Assembly: GCF_018614135.1 (NCBI RefSeq)
Contig: NZ_JAGGOW010000001.1
Location: 75,179-139,178, forward strand
DNA length: 64,000 nucleotides
Direction of reading: 5' to 3'
Origin: Streptomyces sp. ISL-66
GTDB lineage: Bacteria; Actinomycetota; Actinomycetes; Streptomycetales; Streptomycetaceae
Position 1 is the stretch's first letter. Each line of letters begins with the position of its first letter. A program made the translations under genes and the position numbers. The notes under the pieces were generated by a model. The model worked only from the letters and a program-made list of their open reading frames with translations, was not told where the DNA came from and made no database searches. Below are positions 44,524-54,848 of the stretch, piece by piece.

Positions 44524-44642
44524 GGGAGAAGAGTGGCCCAGACTTCCGCTTCTGAAACGCGGGCCGGGGAAATGCGCCGGGGCGCGAGCCGGGCGGTCCG
44601 GGGCACCGGGCAGGGGACTCGGACCGCCTTTCGAGCGGATGT

Positions 44643-45809
44643 TCAGTCTTTCGAGGAGGCCGCCACGTCGAGGGCCCGCAGTACGTCCGCCACCAGGTCC
44701 TCGGTGTCCTCGGCTCCGGCGGAGAAACGGATGAACCCCTCCGGGACGTCGTCGCCGCCCCAGCGCCGGCGCCGCTCCGCGGTGGAGCGTACGCCGCCGA
44801 AACTGGTGGCGTCCTCCACGAGGCGCAGGGAGGCCATGAAGCGTTCCGCGTGCGCGCGGTCGGCCAGGGTGAAGGAGACCACCGAGCCGAAGCCCCGCAT
44901 CTGGCGCGCCGCAGTCTTGTGGGACGGATCCGACGGCAGGCCCGGGTAACGCAGGCCGGTGACGTCGGAGCGGTCGGAGAGCGCCTCGGCGACGGCGAGC
45001 GCGTTGGCCCACTGGCGCTGGGCGCGCAGCTGGATGGTGGACAGGGAACGGTGGGCGAGCCAGGCCTCCATGGGGCCGGGAATCGCGCCGACCACCTTGC
45101 GCCAGCGCCGGATGCCCGCGGCGAGTTCCGCGTCCCGGCACACGACGTAGCCGAGCAGCAGATCGCCGTGGCCGGTGAGGCCCTTGGTGCCGCTGGCCAC
45201 CGAGAAGTCGGCGCCCAGCTCCAGGGGGCGCTGCCCGAGCGGAGTCGCGAGGGTGTTGTCGACGGCGACCAGGGTGCCGCCGGCGTGGGCCGCGTCCACG
45301 AGGCGGCGTACGTCGCAGACGTCGAGCCCGGGGTTGGACGGCGTTTCCAGCCAGAGCAGTCGGGCCCCGTCGAGGACCGCGAGCTGGCCGTCGTCGCCGG
45401 TGGGGGCGGTGCGCACGTGGATCCCGTACGCCTCCAGCTGTTCCCGTACCAGCGGCAGGACCTGGTAGCCGTCGTCGGGCAGGACGACGGTGTCACCGGC
45501 GCGTGCCTGGGAGAGCAGGACGGCGGAGACCGCGGCCATGCCGGAGGCGAAGACGACGGTGTCCACTCCGTCCTGGCCGGGGGCTTCCAGCTCCCCGATG
45601 GCTCGCTCCAGCAGGGTCCAGGTGGGGTTGGTGTCGCGGGCGTAGGCGTACGGGCCCGAGACGTCGCCGGGAAGGTGGAAGTGGGCGGCGAAGACCGGAC
45701 CGGGCAGGGGCGGTTCGTTCTTGACGGGCTCGGGCAGGCCGGCGCGGACGGCGACGGTGCCGTCGCCGAGCGGGGCCGAGCGGTTTCGACCGCTGTCGGG
45801 TGGGGTCAT
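44643..45809 (-). CDS. PLP-dependent transsulfuration enzyme (cystathionine gamma-synthase/lyase family)
   Basis: A 388-aa Cys/Met-metabolism PLP enzyme. Phosphate-binding FASGMAAVSAVLL (about residues 89-101), ETPSNPGLDVCDV (about 156) and the PLP-lysine segment SVASGTKGLTGHGD (Lys about 208) are the family motifs. Whether it synthesises or cleaves cystathionine cannot be told. Start ATG 45809 overlaps the phosphatase stop (ATGA), so the two are translated together. Confidence 0.9.
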   Translation of the reverse strand: MTPPDSGRNRSAPLGDGTVAVRAGLPEPVKNEPPLPGPVFAAHFHLPGDVSGPYAYARDTNPTWTLLERAIGELEAPGQDGVDTVVFASGMAAVSAVLLSQARAGDTVVLPDDGYQVLPLVREQLEAYGIHVRTAPTGDDGQLAVLDGARLLWLETPSNPGLDVCDVRRLVDAAHAGGTLVAVDNTLATPLGQRPLELGADFSVASGTKGLTGHGDLLLGYVVCRDAELAAGIRRWRKVVGAIPGPMEAWLAHRSLSTIQLRAQRQWANALAVAEALSDRSDVTGLRYPGLPSDPSHKTAARQMRGFGSVVSFTLADRAHAERFMASLRLVEDATSFGGVRSTAERRRRWGGDDVPEGFIRFSAGAEDTEDLVADVLRALDVAASSKD

Positions 45810-46297
45810 GGCGTGTGCTCCTTCATGGCTTCGCGTACGGCGTTCAGCAGGCCGGGACTCGCCGCCTCGACCAGTTCCAGGCACTCCTCGAATCCTTCGG
45901 AGGGCCCGTAGTAGGGATCCGGTACGTCGCCCTCGGCGGCCGTGGCCGCCGGGTCGTAGGCCCGCAGCAGCCGGACCTTGGCGGCGTCCTCGGGGGTGGG
46001 GGCGAGTGCCCGCAGGTCGCGCAGGTGCCCGGCGTCGAGCGCGATGACGAGATCCAGACCGGCGAACCAGGAGGCCCGGAACTGCCGGGCCCGGTGGTCC
46101 TGTTCGTATCCGGCGGCCGCCAGCACGGCGACGGTGCGCGGGTCGGCGCCGTCCCCCTCGTACCAGCCGCCGGTGCCCGCGCTGTCGACCTCGATCAGGC
46201 CGACGAGCCCGGCGTCGGCCACGTGGGAGCGGAAGACGGACTCGGCCATGGGCGAGCGGCAGATGTTGCCGGTGCAGACGAAGCACACGCGGTACAC
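45806..46297 (-). CDS. Low-molecular-weight protein tyrosine phosphatase
   Basis: A 163-aa phosphatase with the P-loop CTGNICRSPM (C-x5-R, residues 7-14) and the acid loop DPYYG (about 129-133), both intact. Similar Streptomyces enzymes (PtpA-like) influence antibiotic production. I start it at GTG 46297, the first codon giving YRVCFVCTGN; no strong Shine-Dalgarno is seen. It sits 11 nt after the holin-like gene and overlaps the PLP gene, so the three form an operon. Confidence 0.9.
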   Translation of the reverse strand: MYRVCFVCTGNICRSPMAESVFRSHVADAGLVGLIEVDSAGTGGWYEGDGADPRTVAVLAAAGYEQDHRARQFRASWFAGLDLVIALDAGHLRDLRALAPTPEDAAKVRLLRAYDPAATAAEGDVPDPYYGPSEGFEECLELVEAASPGLLNAVREAMKEHTP

Positions 46298-46308
46298 GGG
46301 TGCCCGCT

Positions 46309-46689
46309 TCAGTTCTTGTCGGGCAGGGCCATGTTCACGGCCCAGGAGACGATCGAGATGATGAGGGCGCCCAGGACCGCGGTCCAGAAGCCGTCGACGT
46401 GGAAGCTGAGGTCGAACTGCTCGGCCAGCCACGAGGTCAGCAGCAGCATCAGCGCGTTCACCACGAGCGTGAACAGGCCGAGGGTGAGCACGAAGAGCGG
46501 CAGTGAGAGCAGCTTCACCACGGGCTTGACGATGAAGTTGACCAGGCCGAAGATCAGCGCCACGAGGACCAGGGTGACCGTGCGGCGGCCCAGGCTCGTG
46601 CTCTCGTCGAGAGTGATGCCTGCGAGAAGCCAGATGGCGACGGCGAGGGCGGCCGCGTTGGCCAGTGTCTTGACTACGAAATTCGTCAT
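46309..46689 (-). CDS. Phage-holin-4-superfamily small membrane protein
   Basis: A 126-aa protein with four hydrophobic segments. FGLVNFIVKPVVKLLSLPL and the pattern LTLGLFTLVVNALML are typical of the DUF360/phage_holin_4_2 family, which is widespread in bacterial chromosomes and not a sign of a prophage. Its role is unknown. Start ATG 46689. It leads the phosphatase-PLP enzyme operon and is divergent from the cupin gene. Confidence 0.85.
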   Translation of the reverse strand: MTNFVVKTLANAAALAVAIWLLAGITLDESTSLGRRTVTLVLVALIFGLVNFIVKPVVKLLSLPLFVLTLGLFTLVVNALMLLLTSWLAEQFDLSFHVDGFWTAVLGALIISIVSWAVNMALPDKN

Positions 46690-46750
46690 GTGTCTGATCG
46701 TTGCAGAGATGGTCCCCGTGGAACATCAGCTGATCTGCGTTGGTCGCGGA

Positions 46751-46776
46751 CGAAGAGAACACACGAAGAGAACACA
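46751..46776 (+). repeat. Perfect 13-bp tandem repeat in the cupin leader
   Basis: CGAAGAGAACACA twice head to tail, 16 bp upstream of the cupin start. Confidence 0.85.
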
Positions 46777-46791
46777 AGGGGTACGAAGAAG

Positions 46792-47109
46792 ATGAAGGCC
46801 TTCCGGCTGAACGAGCTCGAGGCCGAGCGGGCCGCGAACGAGGGTGCCTACTTGCAGTTCCTGCGCGAGCGGAACATGTCGGTGGGGCTCTACGCGCTGG
46901 ACGCCGGGCAGAGCGATCCACAGCAGCCACACGGGCAGGACGAGGTGTACTTCGTCGTGAGCGGCCGGGCTTCGATCACCGTCGGGGAGGAGACGACGAC
47001 GGTGGCGAACGGGAGCGTGGTCTACGTGCCGGCCGGGGTGCCGCACAAGTTCCACCACATCACCGAGAACCTCAAAGTGATGGTGGTCTTCTCCCCGCCG
47101 GAGAGGTGA
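46792..47109 (+). CDS. Cupin domain protein
   Basis: A 105-aa single cupin barrel. Motif 1 is roughly HGQDEVYFVVSGRASI (His/Glu ligands, about residues 43-58) and motif 2 is VYVPAGVPHKFHHI (about 80-93). It should bind a divalent metal; substrate is unknown. The start ATG 46792 gives a normal N-terminus (KAFRLNELEAER). The longer frame from 46690 lacks a ribosome site. The terminator at 47167-47192 follows. Confidence 0.87.
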   Translation: MKAFRLNELEAERAANEGAYLQFLRERNMSVGLYALDAGQSDPQQPHGQDEVYFVVSGRASITVGEETTTVANGSVVYVPAGVPHKFHHITENLKVMVVFSPPER

Positions 47110-47166
47110 ACGGGCCCGGCGCCTGAGGGTTGGCGGACCTGTCCCCCTAGGGGGCGGATCAGGGGA

Positions 47167-47192
47167 CTCCGGGGGCTCGCGGGCCCCCGGAG
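47167..47192 (+). terminator. Terminator after the cupin gene
   Basis: Perfect 10-bp stem (47167-47176 with 47183-47192) around TCGCGG. Confidence 0.75.
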
Positions 47193-47252
47193 CGGGCCGT
47201 GGCCTCCTAGCATCGAGAGCAGGAAGTCACGGACAAGGAAGAGGTTGAGGAC

Positions 47253-47480
47253 ATGGAAGGTATCCGAGGGATATTCGAGGGCATGCCCTGGTGGGTCAAG
47301 TGGGTCGCCGTGCCGCTGCTGGTTCTCTTCGTCTTCGGCGGTGTGATCACCTCCATCCTGGGCGCGCTGATCACCTTCGTCTTCAAGGCGCTCCTCCTCG
47401 TGGCCCTCGTAGGCGGCCTGGTGTTCGTCGTCAAGAAGGTCACCCGCCGCGGGTCGAAGTCCTCCGCCGGGGAGTGGTAG
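47253..47480 (+). CDS. Small DUF5326-type membrane protein
   Basis: A 75-aa protein with two hydrophobic helices (VKWVAVPLLVLFVFGGVI, then LLLVALVGGLVFVVKKV) and a basic C-terminus. It corresponds to a small conserved Streptomyces protein annotated DUF5326, lying next to ssgR; function unknown. Start ATG 47253 with GAGG upstream. Confidence 0.8.
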   Translation: MEGIRGIFEGMPWWVKWVAVPLLVLFVFGGVITSILGALITFVFKALLLVALVGGLVFVVKKVTRRGSKSSAGEW

Positions 47481-47738
47481 AAATCGCGCTGGCCGGGCCC
47501 GGTCGGGATTCACCCAGGTGAGGGAACGGTTCGGACTAAACCGCTCACAGTGCGGGAATCGGCGGATAGTGTGGCAATCTGTGCCGTTCCCTGGGCACCG
47601 AAAGCCGGTACTGCCGCTCTGACCCGCGGTTCTTTCACACAGCCGCCGAGCACGACCCCCAGGATTCATGGCGCACGCGGGGGCAGCCCCCGCAGGGCGG
47701 TCCTCCCAAGGCCCGTCGCCACGCCTGGGGGTGAGCTT

Positions 47739-48509
47739 TTGTCTTCGGTTCACAATGCCGGTGTGCCGACTCTGATCGGTTCGGTGCAGCGGGCGTTGAG
47801 GCTGCTCGAAGCGGTGGGTTCCCATAGCGAGGGAGCTCCGGCGAAACAATTGGCGCGCGAGGCCGGGCTCCCGCTTCCCACCGCGTACCACTTGCTGCGC
47901 ACCCTGACGCACGAGGGCTATCTGCGGCGGGAGAGCGGGGTCTTCGTCCTGGGGGACGCCGCGGGCCGACTGGCCGGTGGTGGACTTCAGCAGAAACGTC
48001 GCATCATGATCCTCGACTCCCTCGCGCACTTCCGCGACGCCGTCGGGGCCCCCGTCTACTTCGCGGTCTACCGCGAGGGTGAAATCGAAGTCGTGGGCGT
48101 ATCGGACACCCCGGCCAGTCCGGCCTGCGAGGAGTGGGCCGACTTCCGCGCGACCGGCCACGCGCACGCCGTCGGGCAGTGCCTGCTCGGCCAGCTCGAC
48201 GAGAAGGCCCGCAAGGACTACTACGACCGGCATCCGGTCGAGGCCCTCACCCCGTACACCGTGGCGGATCAGCGTGCTCTGGAGGAGCGGATCGGCTCCA
48301 TGGAGCGGATGCAGCCGGTAACCGAGAGGCAGGAATACTCCCTCGGCACGGTGTGCGCCGCCATCCCCATCACCGCCGGCGACACTGACGCAACTATGGC
48401 GATTTCTCTCCCTCTGCACCAAGGAAGTCGGTTGCTGTATGCGGTCGATCGACTACGGAGTGAAGTAGGCGCGCTGTTGAGCACCCTCTCGTTCTCTATC
48501 AGTATCTGA
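47739..48509 (+). CDS. ssgR: IclR-family regulator SsgR
   Basis: A 256-aa IclR-type regulator. The helix-turn-helix is APAKQLAREAGLPLPTAYHL (about residues 35-54) and the C-terminal domain is ligand-binding-like. Location immediately upstream of ssgA identifies it as SsgR, the activator of ssgA in S. coelicolor sporulation. The start is a TTG at 47739 with GGGGGTGA five nt upstream; GTG 47763 is the alternative. The 258-bp gap before it holds a GCGGGGGC/GCCCCCGC hairpin near 47680. Confidence 0.92.
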   Translation: MSSVHNAGVPTLIGSVQRALRLLEAVGSHSEGAPAKQLAREAGLPLPTAYHLLRTLTHEGYLRRESGVFVLGDAAGRLAGGGLQQKRRIMILDSLAHFRDAVGAPVYFAVYREGEIEVVGVSDTPASPACEEWADFRATGHAHAVGQCLLGQLDEKARKDYYDRHPVEALTPYTVADQRALEERIGSMERMQPVTERQEYSLGTVCAAIPITAGDTDATMAISLPLHQGSRLLYAVDRLRSEVGALLSTLSFSISI

Positions 48510-48606
48510 AAACTCACTCCTTGTGATCTGCAAGCGCTTACACCACTCTTGTCAAGAGGGCCCTGGGGGATCATTCCTGGCCACTTCCACTACAGCGGGG
48601 TAGGCA

Positions 48607-49056
48607 ATGCGCGAGTCGGTACAGGCAGAGGTCATGATGAGCTTCCTCGTTTCCGAGGAGCTCTCGTTCCGGATCCCGGTGGAACTCCGGTACGACGCCC
48701 ACGATCCCTACGCAATCCGCTTGACCTTCCACCTTCCGGGAGATGCGCCCGTGACCTGGGCGTTCGGCCGGGAGCTGCTTCTCGACGGCATCAACAAGCC
48801 GTGCGGTGACGGCGATGTCCACATCGCCCCCACCGATCCGGAGGAACTGTCCGACGTTCACATCCGGTTGCAGGTCGGCGCGGACCGCGCGCTCTTCCGT
48901 GCGAGCGCGGCGCCGCTCGTCGCCTTCCTCGACCGCACCGACCGAATCGTTCCGCTCGGCCAGGAGCGCAACCTCGGGGACTTCGAGGAGAACCTCGACG
49001 AGGCGCTCGACAAGATCCTCGCCGAATCGCACCAGAACGAGCAGAACGCGGGCTGA
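48607..49056 (+). CDS. ssgA: Sporulation-septum protein SsgA
   Basis: SsgA-like protein of 149 aa, unique to sporulating actinomycetes. The blocks SFLVSEELSFRIPVELRY and FGRELLLDGINKPCGDGDVHI are near-identical to SsgA. With SsgB it sets the sites where FtsZ forms sporulation septa, and SsgA also drives branching and fragmentation. Start is ATG 48607; ATG 48637 is possible. The C-terminus QNEQNAG matches SsgA. It lies 97 bp after ssgR, which activates it. Confidence 0.95.
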   Translation: MRESVQAEVMMSFLVSEELSFRIPVELRYDAHDPYAIRLTFHLPGDAPVTWAFGRELLLDGINKPCGDGDVHIAPTDPEELSDVHIRLQVGADRALFRASAAPLVAFLDRTDRIVPLGQERNLGDFEENLDEALDKILAESHQNEQNAG

Positions 49057-49089
49057 CCGAGGGCAGCACGCCGCCCGCCGGTCCGCCTT

Positions 49090-50541
49090 TCAGCGCTTAC
49101 GACGGCGGCCCCGGCCGCCGCGCTGCGGCCCCGCGGCCGCCGCGGCGGCCGGGGTTTCCGCTCGGTCGGCGGAGACCACCAGTGCGGCCAGCGCCGTCGT
49201 CACGGGAACCGAGGCCACCAGACCGATCGAGCCCACGAGGGTCCGCACGATCTCCTCGGCGACCAGCTCGCTGTTGGCCACCGATCCCATGCTGCTGTTC
49301 GCGATCGAGAACAGCAGGAGCAGTGGCAACGCGGCGCCCGCGTACGCCAGTACCAGGGTGTTGACCACCGAGGCGATGTGGTCCCGACCGATCCGGATGC
49401 CCGCCCGGTACAGCTCGCGCGGACCCATCGACGGGTCTGCCTGGCGCAGTTCCCAGACGGCCGACGTCTGAGTGACCGTCACGTCGTCGAGTACGCCGAG
49501 CGATCCGATGATGACACCCGCAAGCAGCAAACCGCTCATGTCGATGTTCGGGTAGAGCCCGTGGATCAGCCCGGTGTTGTCGTCGGTGTTGCCGCTCAGG
49601 AACGCCCAGTCGATGAACACCGAACCCAGTACGCCGATCAGCACCAGCGAGACGATGGTGCCGAGGACGGCGACAGAGGTACGGGCGGTCAGGCCGTGGC
49701 ACATGTAAAGGGCGATCAGCATGATCGCACTGGCCCCGACCACCGCGACGACCAGCGGGTTCGAGCCCTGCAGGATCGCCGGCAGGATGAAGAGGGTCAG
49801 GACGGCGAAGCTGACGGCGAGGGCGACGAGCGCGAACACCCCGCGCATCCGCCCCACGAGCACGACCGCGAGCGCGAAGATGCCGGCCAGCACGGCCATC
49901 GGGAACTTGCGGTTCACGTCGATCACGGAGTACTGGAGGTCCCGGGGCGCGTCCGGGGCATAGGCGACCACGACTTCCTGTCCGTCCGCCAACTGCCGCG
50001 GTGCGCCGGGCTGGACGATCTCGACGAACTCGCGGCCCTTGTCCGGACCGGTGCCGACCTCGACCGTGGCCTTCTTGCACTCACCGGTCTGCGCGGCCAG
50101 GGCCTCGCGGCCCTCGGGGGTGGAGGTGTCCCCGGTGGGCGGCACCTGCGCGACGTTCACTGATTTGCAGTCGACCTGTTGCAGCGAGACGACCTTGCCC
50201 TGCTGGGTCTGGCGGTCGAAGCCGACCCCCGAGCGCTCGTGGCCCGGTGCGCCGCCCGGCCAGAGCACGGCCATGCCGATCACGACGGCCGCGGCGAAGG
50301 GGATCAGTACGGCCGCGATCACCTTGCGCAGGTGCTTGGAGACGGGGGCGGCCGGGCCGTGGCTGTGGGAATGGCCGTGGGAGTGCCCGGATGAGTGGCC
50401 TGGCGCGTGTCCCGACGGGTGTCCGGGCTCCGCGTGCGCGTGTCCGGCGTGGCCTGTGTGGCCATCGGGATCTGTGGGCTCGATGGGGGGCTGCGGCGAG
50501 GACGTCACCGGCTGATCATCGCAAGAGATGAGGGGGCCCAC
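49090..50541 (-). CDS. YibE/F-family membrane protein with His-rich N-terminus
   Basis: A 483-aa protein. Residues about 25-65 are a dense His/Gly/Pro/Ser run (about 14 His, e.g. GHTGHAGHAHAEPGHPSGHA), probably metal binding. Then one helix (about 72-92), an extracytoplasmic region with two Cys and a YibE/F domain with about seven helices follow. Family function is unclear. It is divergent from thiC, and ssgA runs convergently into its 3' end. GTG 50541 start is uncertain; GTG 50508 is an option. Confidence 0.85.
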   Translation of the reverse strand: MGPLISCDDQPVTSSPQPPIEPTDPDGHTGHAGHAHAEPGHPSGHAPGHSSGHSHGHSHSHGPAAPVSKHLRKVIAAVLIPFAAAVVIGMAVLWPGGAPGHERSGVGFDRQTQQGKVVSLQQVDCKSVNVAQVPPTGDTSTPEGREALAAQTGECKKATVEVGTGPDKGREFVEIVQPGAPRQLADGQEVVVAYAPDAPRDLQYSVIDVNRKFPMAVLAGIFALAVVLVGRMRGVFALVALAVSFAVLTLFILPAILQGSNPLVVAVVGASAIMLIALYMCHGLTARTSVAVLGTIVSLVLIGVLGSVFIDWAFLSGNTDDNTGLIHGLYPNIDMSGLLLAGVIIGSLGVLDDVTVTQTSAVWELRQADPSMGPRELYRAGIRIGRDHIASVVNTLVLAYAGAALPLLLLFSIANSSMGSVANSELVAEEIVRTLVGSIGLVASVPVTTALAALVVSADRAETPAAAAAAGPQRGGRGRRRKR

Positions 50542-50591
50542 TGTTCAGCACGCCACACATGACGCTAGCGTGGGGGCTACTTTGCACAACG

Positions 50592-52507
<1,916 letters not shown>

Positions 52508-52664
52508 CCGGTCTTCGCGCGCGGCACGGCGAGCAGTGGTCCGTGGCCCCCGGGGGGAGGTCACGGGCCGCCGCCGCGCCGGTGCTCACCGCCGTGCGGT
52601 GGAGGGGTGATCGGCAGGCCGCATAGGAGGGCCGACGCCGTCAGGCACCCCGTGGATCAGGGGC

Positions 52665-52695
52665 TTGTGCTGGAGTGTGCTCCAACTCCTACAGT
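52665..52695 (+). promoter_or_regulatory. MerR-type promoter of the aldo/keto reductase gene
   Basis: TTGTGC (52665-52670), a 19-nt spacer, then TACAGT (52690-52695). The spacer holds the dyad TGGAG-TGTG-CTCCA (52671-52684). Overlong 19-nt spacers with central dyads mark MerR-activated promoters. The -10 ends 8 nt before the ATG, so the mRNA should be leaderless. Confidence 0.65.
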
Positions 52696-52703
52696 GCGGA
52701 TCC

Positions 52704-53759
52704 ATGAGCATGCGATACCGAATTCTGGGTGGGACCGGCATCGAGGTCAGCGCGCACTGCCTCGGCACGATGATGTTCGGGGCGGTGGGGAATCCGGACC
52801 ACGAGGAGTGCGCGCGGATCATCCATGCCGCGCTCGACCACGGGATCAACTTCGTGGATACCGCGGACATGTACTCCGCCGGGGAGTCCGAGGTGATCGT
52901 GGGCAAGGCCCTCAAGGGCCGGCGCGACGATGTCGTGCTCGCCACCAAGGTGCACTTCCAGATGGGCGAGGGCCGCAATCGCAGCGGGAACTCGCGGCGC
53001 TGGATCGTGCGCGAGGTCGAGGACAGCCTGCGGAGGCTGGACACCGATTGGATCGACCTCTATCAAGTGCACCGGCCGGACCACGGGACGGACATCGAGG
53101 AGACCCTGTCGGTCCTCGGGGATCTGGTGCGGGCGGGCAAGATACGGGCCTTCGGCTGCTCCACCTTCCCGGCACAGGAGATCGTCGAGGCGCATCACGT
53201 CGCCGAGCGGCGGGCCCTGCCGAGGTTCCGGACCGAGCAGCCGCCGTACTCGATCCTCGCGCGCGGGATCGAGACCGACGTACTGCCGGTCGCCCGGCGG
53301 TACGGGATGGGCGTTCTGACCTGGAGCCCGCTCGCGTCCGGGTTCCTGAGCGGGAAGTACCGCCTCGGCGGTGCCATCGACCTCACCTCCGGGCGGGCCG
53401 CGCTGACCCCGGCCCGCTTCGACCCCGCGATCGCGGGCAACGTCGCGAAGCTGGAGGCGGTCGAGCAGCTGGTCGAGCTCGCCGAATCGATCGGCTGCAC
53501 GCTTCCGGAGCTGGCCGTGGCCTTCCCGCTGGCCCACCCGGCGGTCACGTCGGTGATCATCGGGCCCCGGACCATGGAGCAGTTGGAGTCGCTGGTGAAG
53601 GGCGCCGGGCTGGTCCTCGACGACGCGACCCTCGACCGGATCGACGAGATCGTGGAGCCCGGCCGGAATCTGTACCAGCCGGACGGGGCCTGGCGCCCGC
53701 CGTCGCTGACGGACGTCGCACAGCGTAGGCGGGTGCTGGGAGACCGGTCCGCCGGCTAG
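52704..53759 (+). CDS. Aldo/keto reductase
   Basis: NADPH-dependent oxidoreductase of 351 aa with the TIM-barrel tetrad of AKRs: Asp in NFVDTADMYSAGESE (about residues 50-55), Lys in VVLATKV and His in YQVHRPD. The N-terminus RYRILGGTGIEVSAHCLGTM is typical of the AKR11/YajO-like branch. Substrate is unknown; detoxification of reactive carbonyls is plausible given the MerR-type promoter. Start ATG 52704 chosen from that promoter. Confidence 0.9.
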   Translation: MSMRYRILGGTGIEVSAHCLGTMMFGAVGNPDHEECARIIHAALDHGINFVDTADMYSAGESEVIVGKALKGRRDDVVLATKVHFQMGEGRNRSGNSRRWIVREVEDSLRRLDTDWIDLYQVHRPDHGTDIEETLSVLGDLVRAGKIRAFGCSTFPAQEIVEAHHVAERRALPRFRTEQPPYSILARGIETDVLPVARRYGMGVLTWSPLASGFLSGKYRLGGAIDLTSGRAALTPARFDPAIAGNVAKLEAVEQLVELAESIGCTLPELAVAFPLAHPAVTSVIIGPRTMEQLESLVKGAGLVLDDATLDRIDEIVEPGRNLYQPDGAWRPPSLTDVAQRRRVLGDRSAG

Positions 53760-53789
53760 GCGTGGTCCTCGGTCGCGGACCGCTTCGAT

Positions 53790-53803
53790 GTTTCACGTGA
53801 AAC
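53790..53803. promoter_or_regulatory. parS: parS site 12
   Basis: Exact GTTTCACGTGAAAC; first of a pair spaced 23 bp start to start, between the AKR stop and the membrane-protein stop. Confidence 0.95.
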
Positions 53804-53812
53804 AGGGACGAT

Positions 53813-53826
53813 GTTTCACGTGAAAC
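53813..53826. promoter_or_regulatory. parS: parS site 13
   Basis: Exact GTTTCACGTGAAAC; second of the pair. Confidence 0.95.
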
Positions 53827-53881
53827 ACGGCTCGCGGGAGGCGCCGGGTGTCCCCCCAACAGCCTCCGCCCGAAGCGGCCG

Positions 53882-54700
53882 TCACTCCGGCTCGGTCTCC
53901 GGGCCGCCGAAGTCCGGACTCGTGAAGTCCGGAGACGCGTAACCGGGACGGGGACCCTGAGCGGGGGCTCCCGGGCTGGTGAAGTCGGGCCGGGAGTAGC
54001 CCAGGTTGGGGATGCGCCCGGCTCCCGGCGTACGAGGGATCGGATACGAGGACACCGCGCTCGGATCGGCCAGCGCGTCCCGGAGGAACGGCATGATGCC
54101 GCGCTCCAGCAAGGCGTTGCGCCAGGCCTCCCGGGCCCGTGACACCTCGTCGGGTACGGCCTCGGTCTCGTCCGCCACCACTTCGGTCGAGCTGTTGCGG
54201 ACGGCCGTCACCAGCAGTCCGATCACGGCGAAGAGCAGCGCGGCGACCGTGAGTCCGCCGAACAGCCAGCCCGCCGTCAGCATGGTGCCCGCGAACGCCG
54301 GTTCGGGCTCGATCATCTTCAGGATGTAGCCCACCAGCAGGAAGATCAGCATGGCCGTGCCGGCCAGGACCGGCGCGAGGACCGCGACCACGGCACTGAC
54401 GCCGGCGCCACCGCCCGCGCCCTGTCCGCCGTCCTCCTGTGCTGTCGTCCCGGGCGTGGACAGGATCTCGTCCTGCCGCTGCTTGCGGATCTTCACGTAG
54501 TGCTCGTACTCGGCGGCGGCCGCGGCCACCAGCAGCGCGCTGGCCCCCATGGCCATGGTGCGCAACTGTTCGGCGTTCAGACGTTCGCCCAGGGTGGTGA
54601 GCTCGGGCCGGTCGTTCGCGGTGCGCAGCGCCTCGTCGAGGAGCCGATCGAACTCCGGTCGGTCTTCGGTGAGCAGGTGCGGAGCGCTGGTCATGTGCAT
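53882..54700 (-). CDS. Membrane protein of unknown function
   Basis: I do not recognise this 272-aa protein. It has a helical N-terminus with charged blocks (DEALRTANDRPE; EYEHYVKIRKQRQDE). A Gly/Ala-rich stretch and two strong membrane segments follow (about 105-128, AVLAPVLAGTAMLIFLLVGYI, and 142-165). The C-terminal tail is Pro/Tyr/Asp-rich and repeats PDFTSP twice (about 236-266). Start ATG 54700 or 54694. Both flanks are Streptomyces-type genes, so it is probably lineage-specific. Confidence 0.75.
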   Translation of the reverse strand: MHMTSAPHLLTEDRPEFDRLLDEALRTANDRPELTTLGERLNAEQLRTMAMGASALLVAAAAAEYEHYVKIRKQRQDEILSTPGTTAQEDGGQGAGGGAGVSAVVAVLAPVLAGTAMLIFLLVGYILKMIEPEPAFAGTMLTAGWLFGGLTVAALLFAVIGLLVTAVRNSSTEVVADETEAVPDEVSRAREAWRNALLERGIMPFLRDALADPSAVSSYPIPRTPGAGRIPNLGYSRPDFTSPGAPAQGPRPGYASPDFTSPDFGGPETEPE

Positions 54701-54848
54701 CCCCCGATGCTCCGTGGAGGCCGGTATGCCCGCGTAGACCCGGGCGCCGGCACAAACGGAGGAGAGCCTGCTACGGATAGAGCGATGGTAGAGCGCCCAT
54801 GCCGTACGTCGACAGGGGCTTTCCGGAAATACCCGGCTCCGGCAAGCC

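Noticed and set aside
46309..46689. Prophage, suggested by the holin-type protein
   Set aside because: This family is common in bacterial chromosomes and no other phage gene is nearby.
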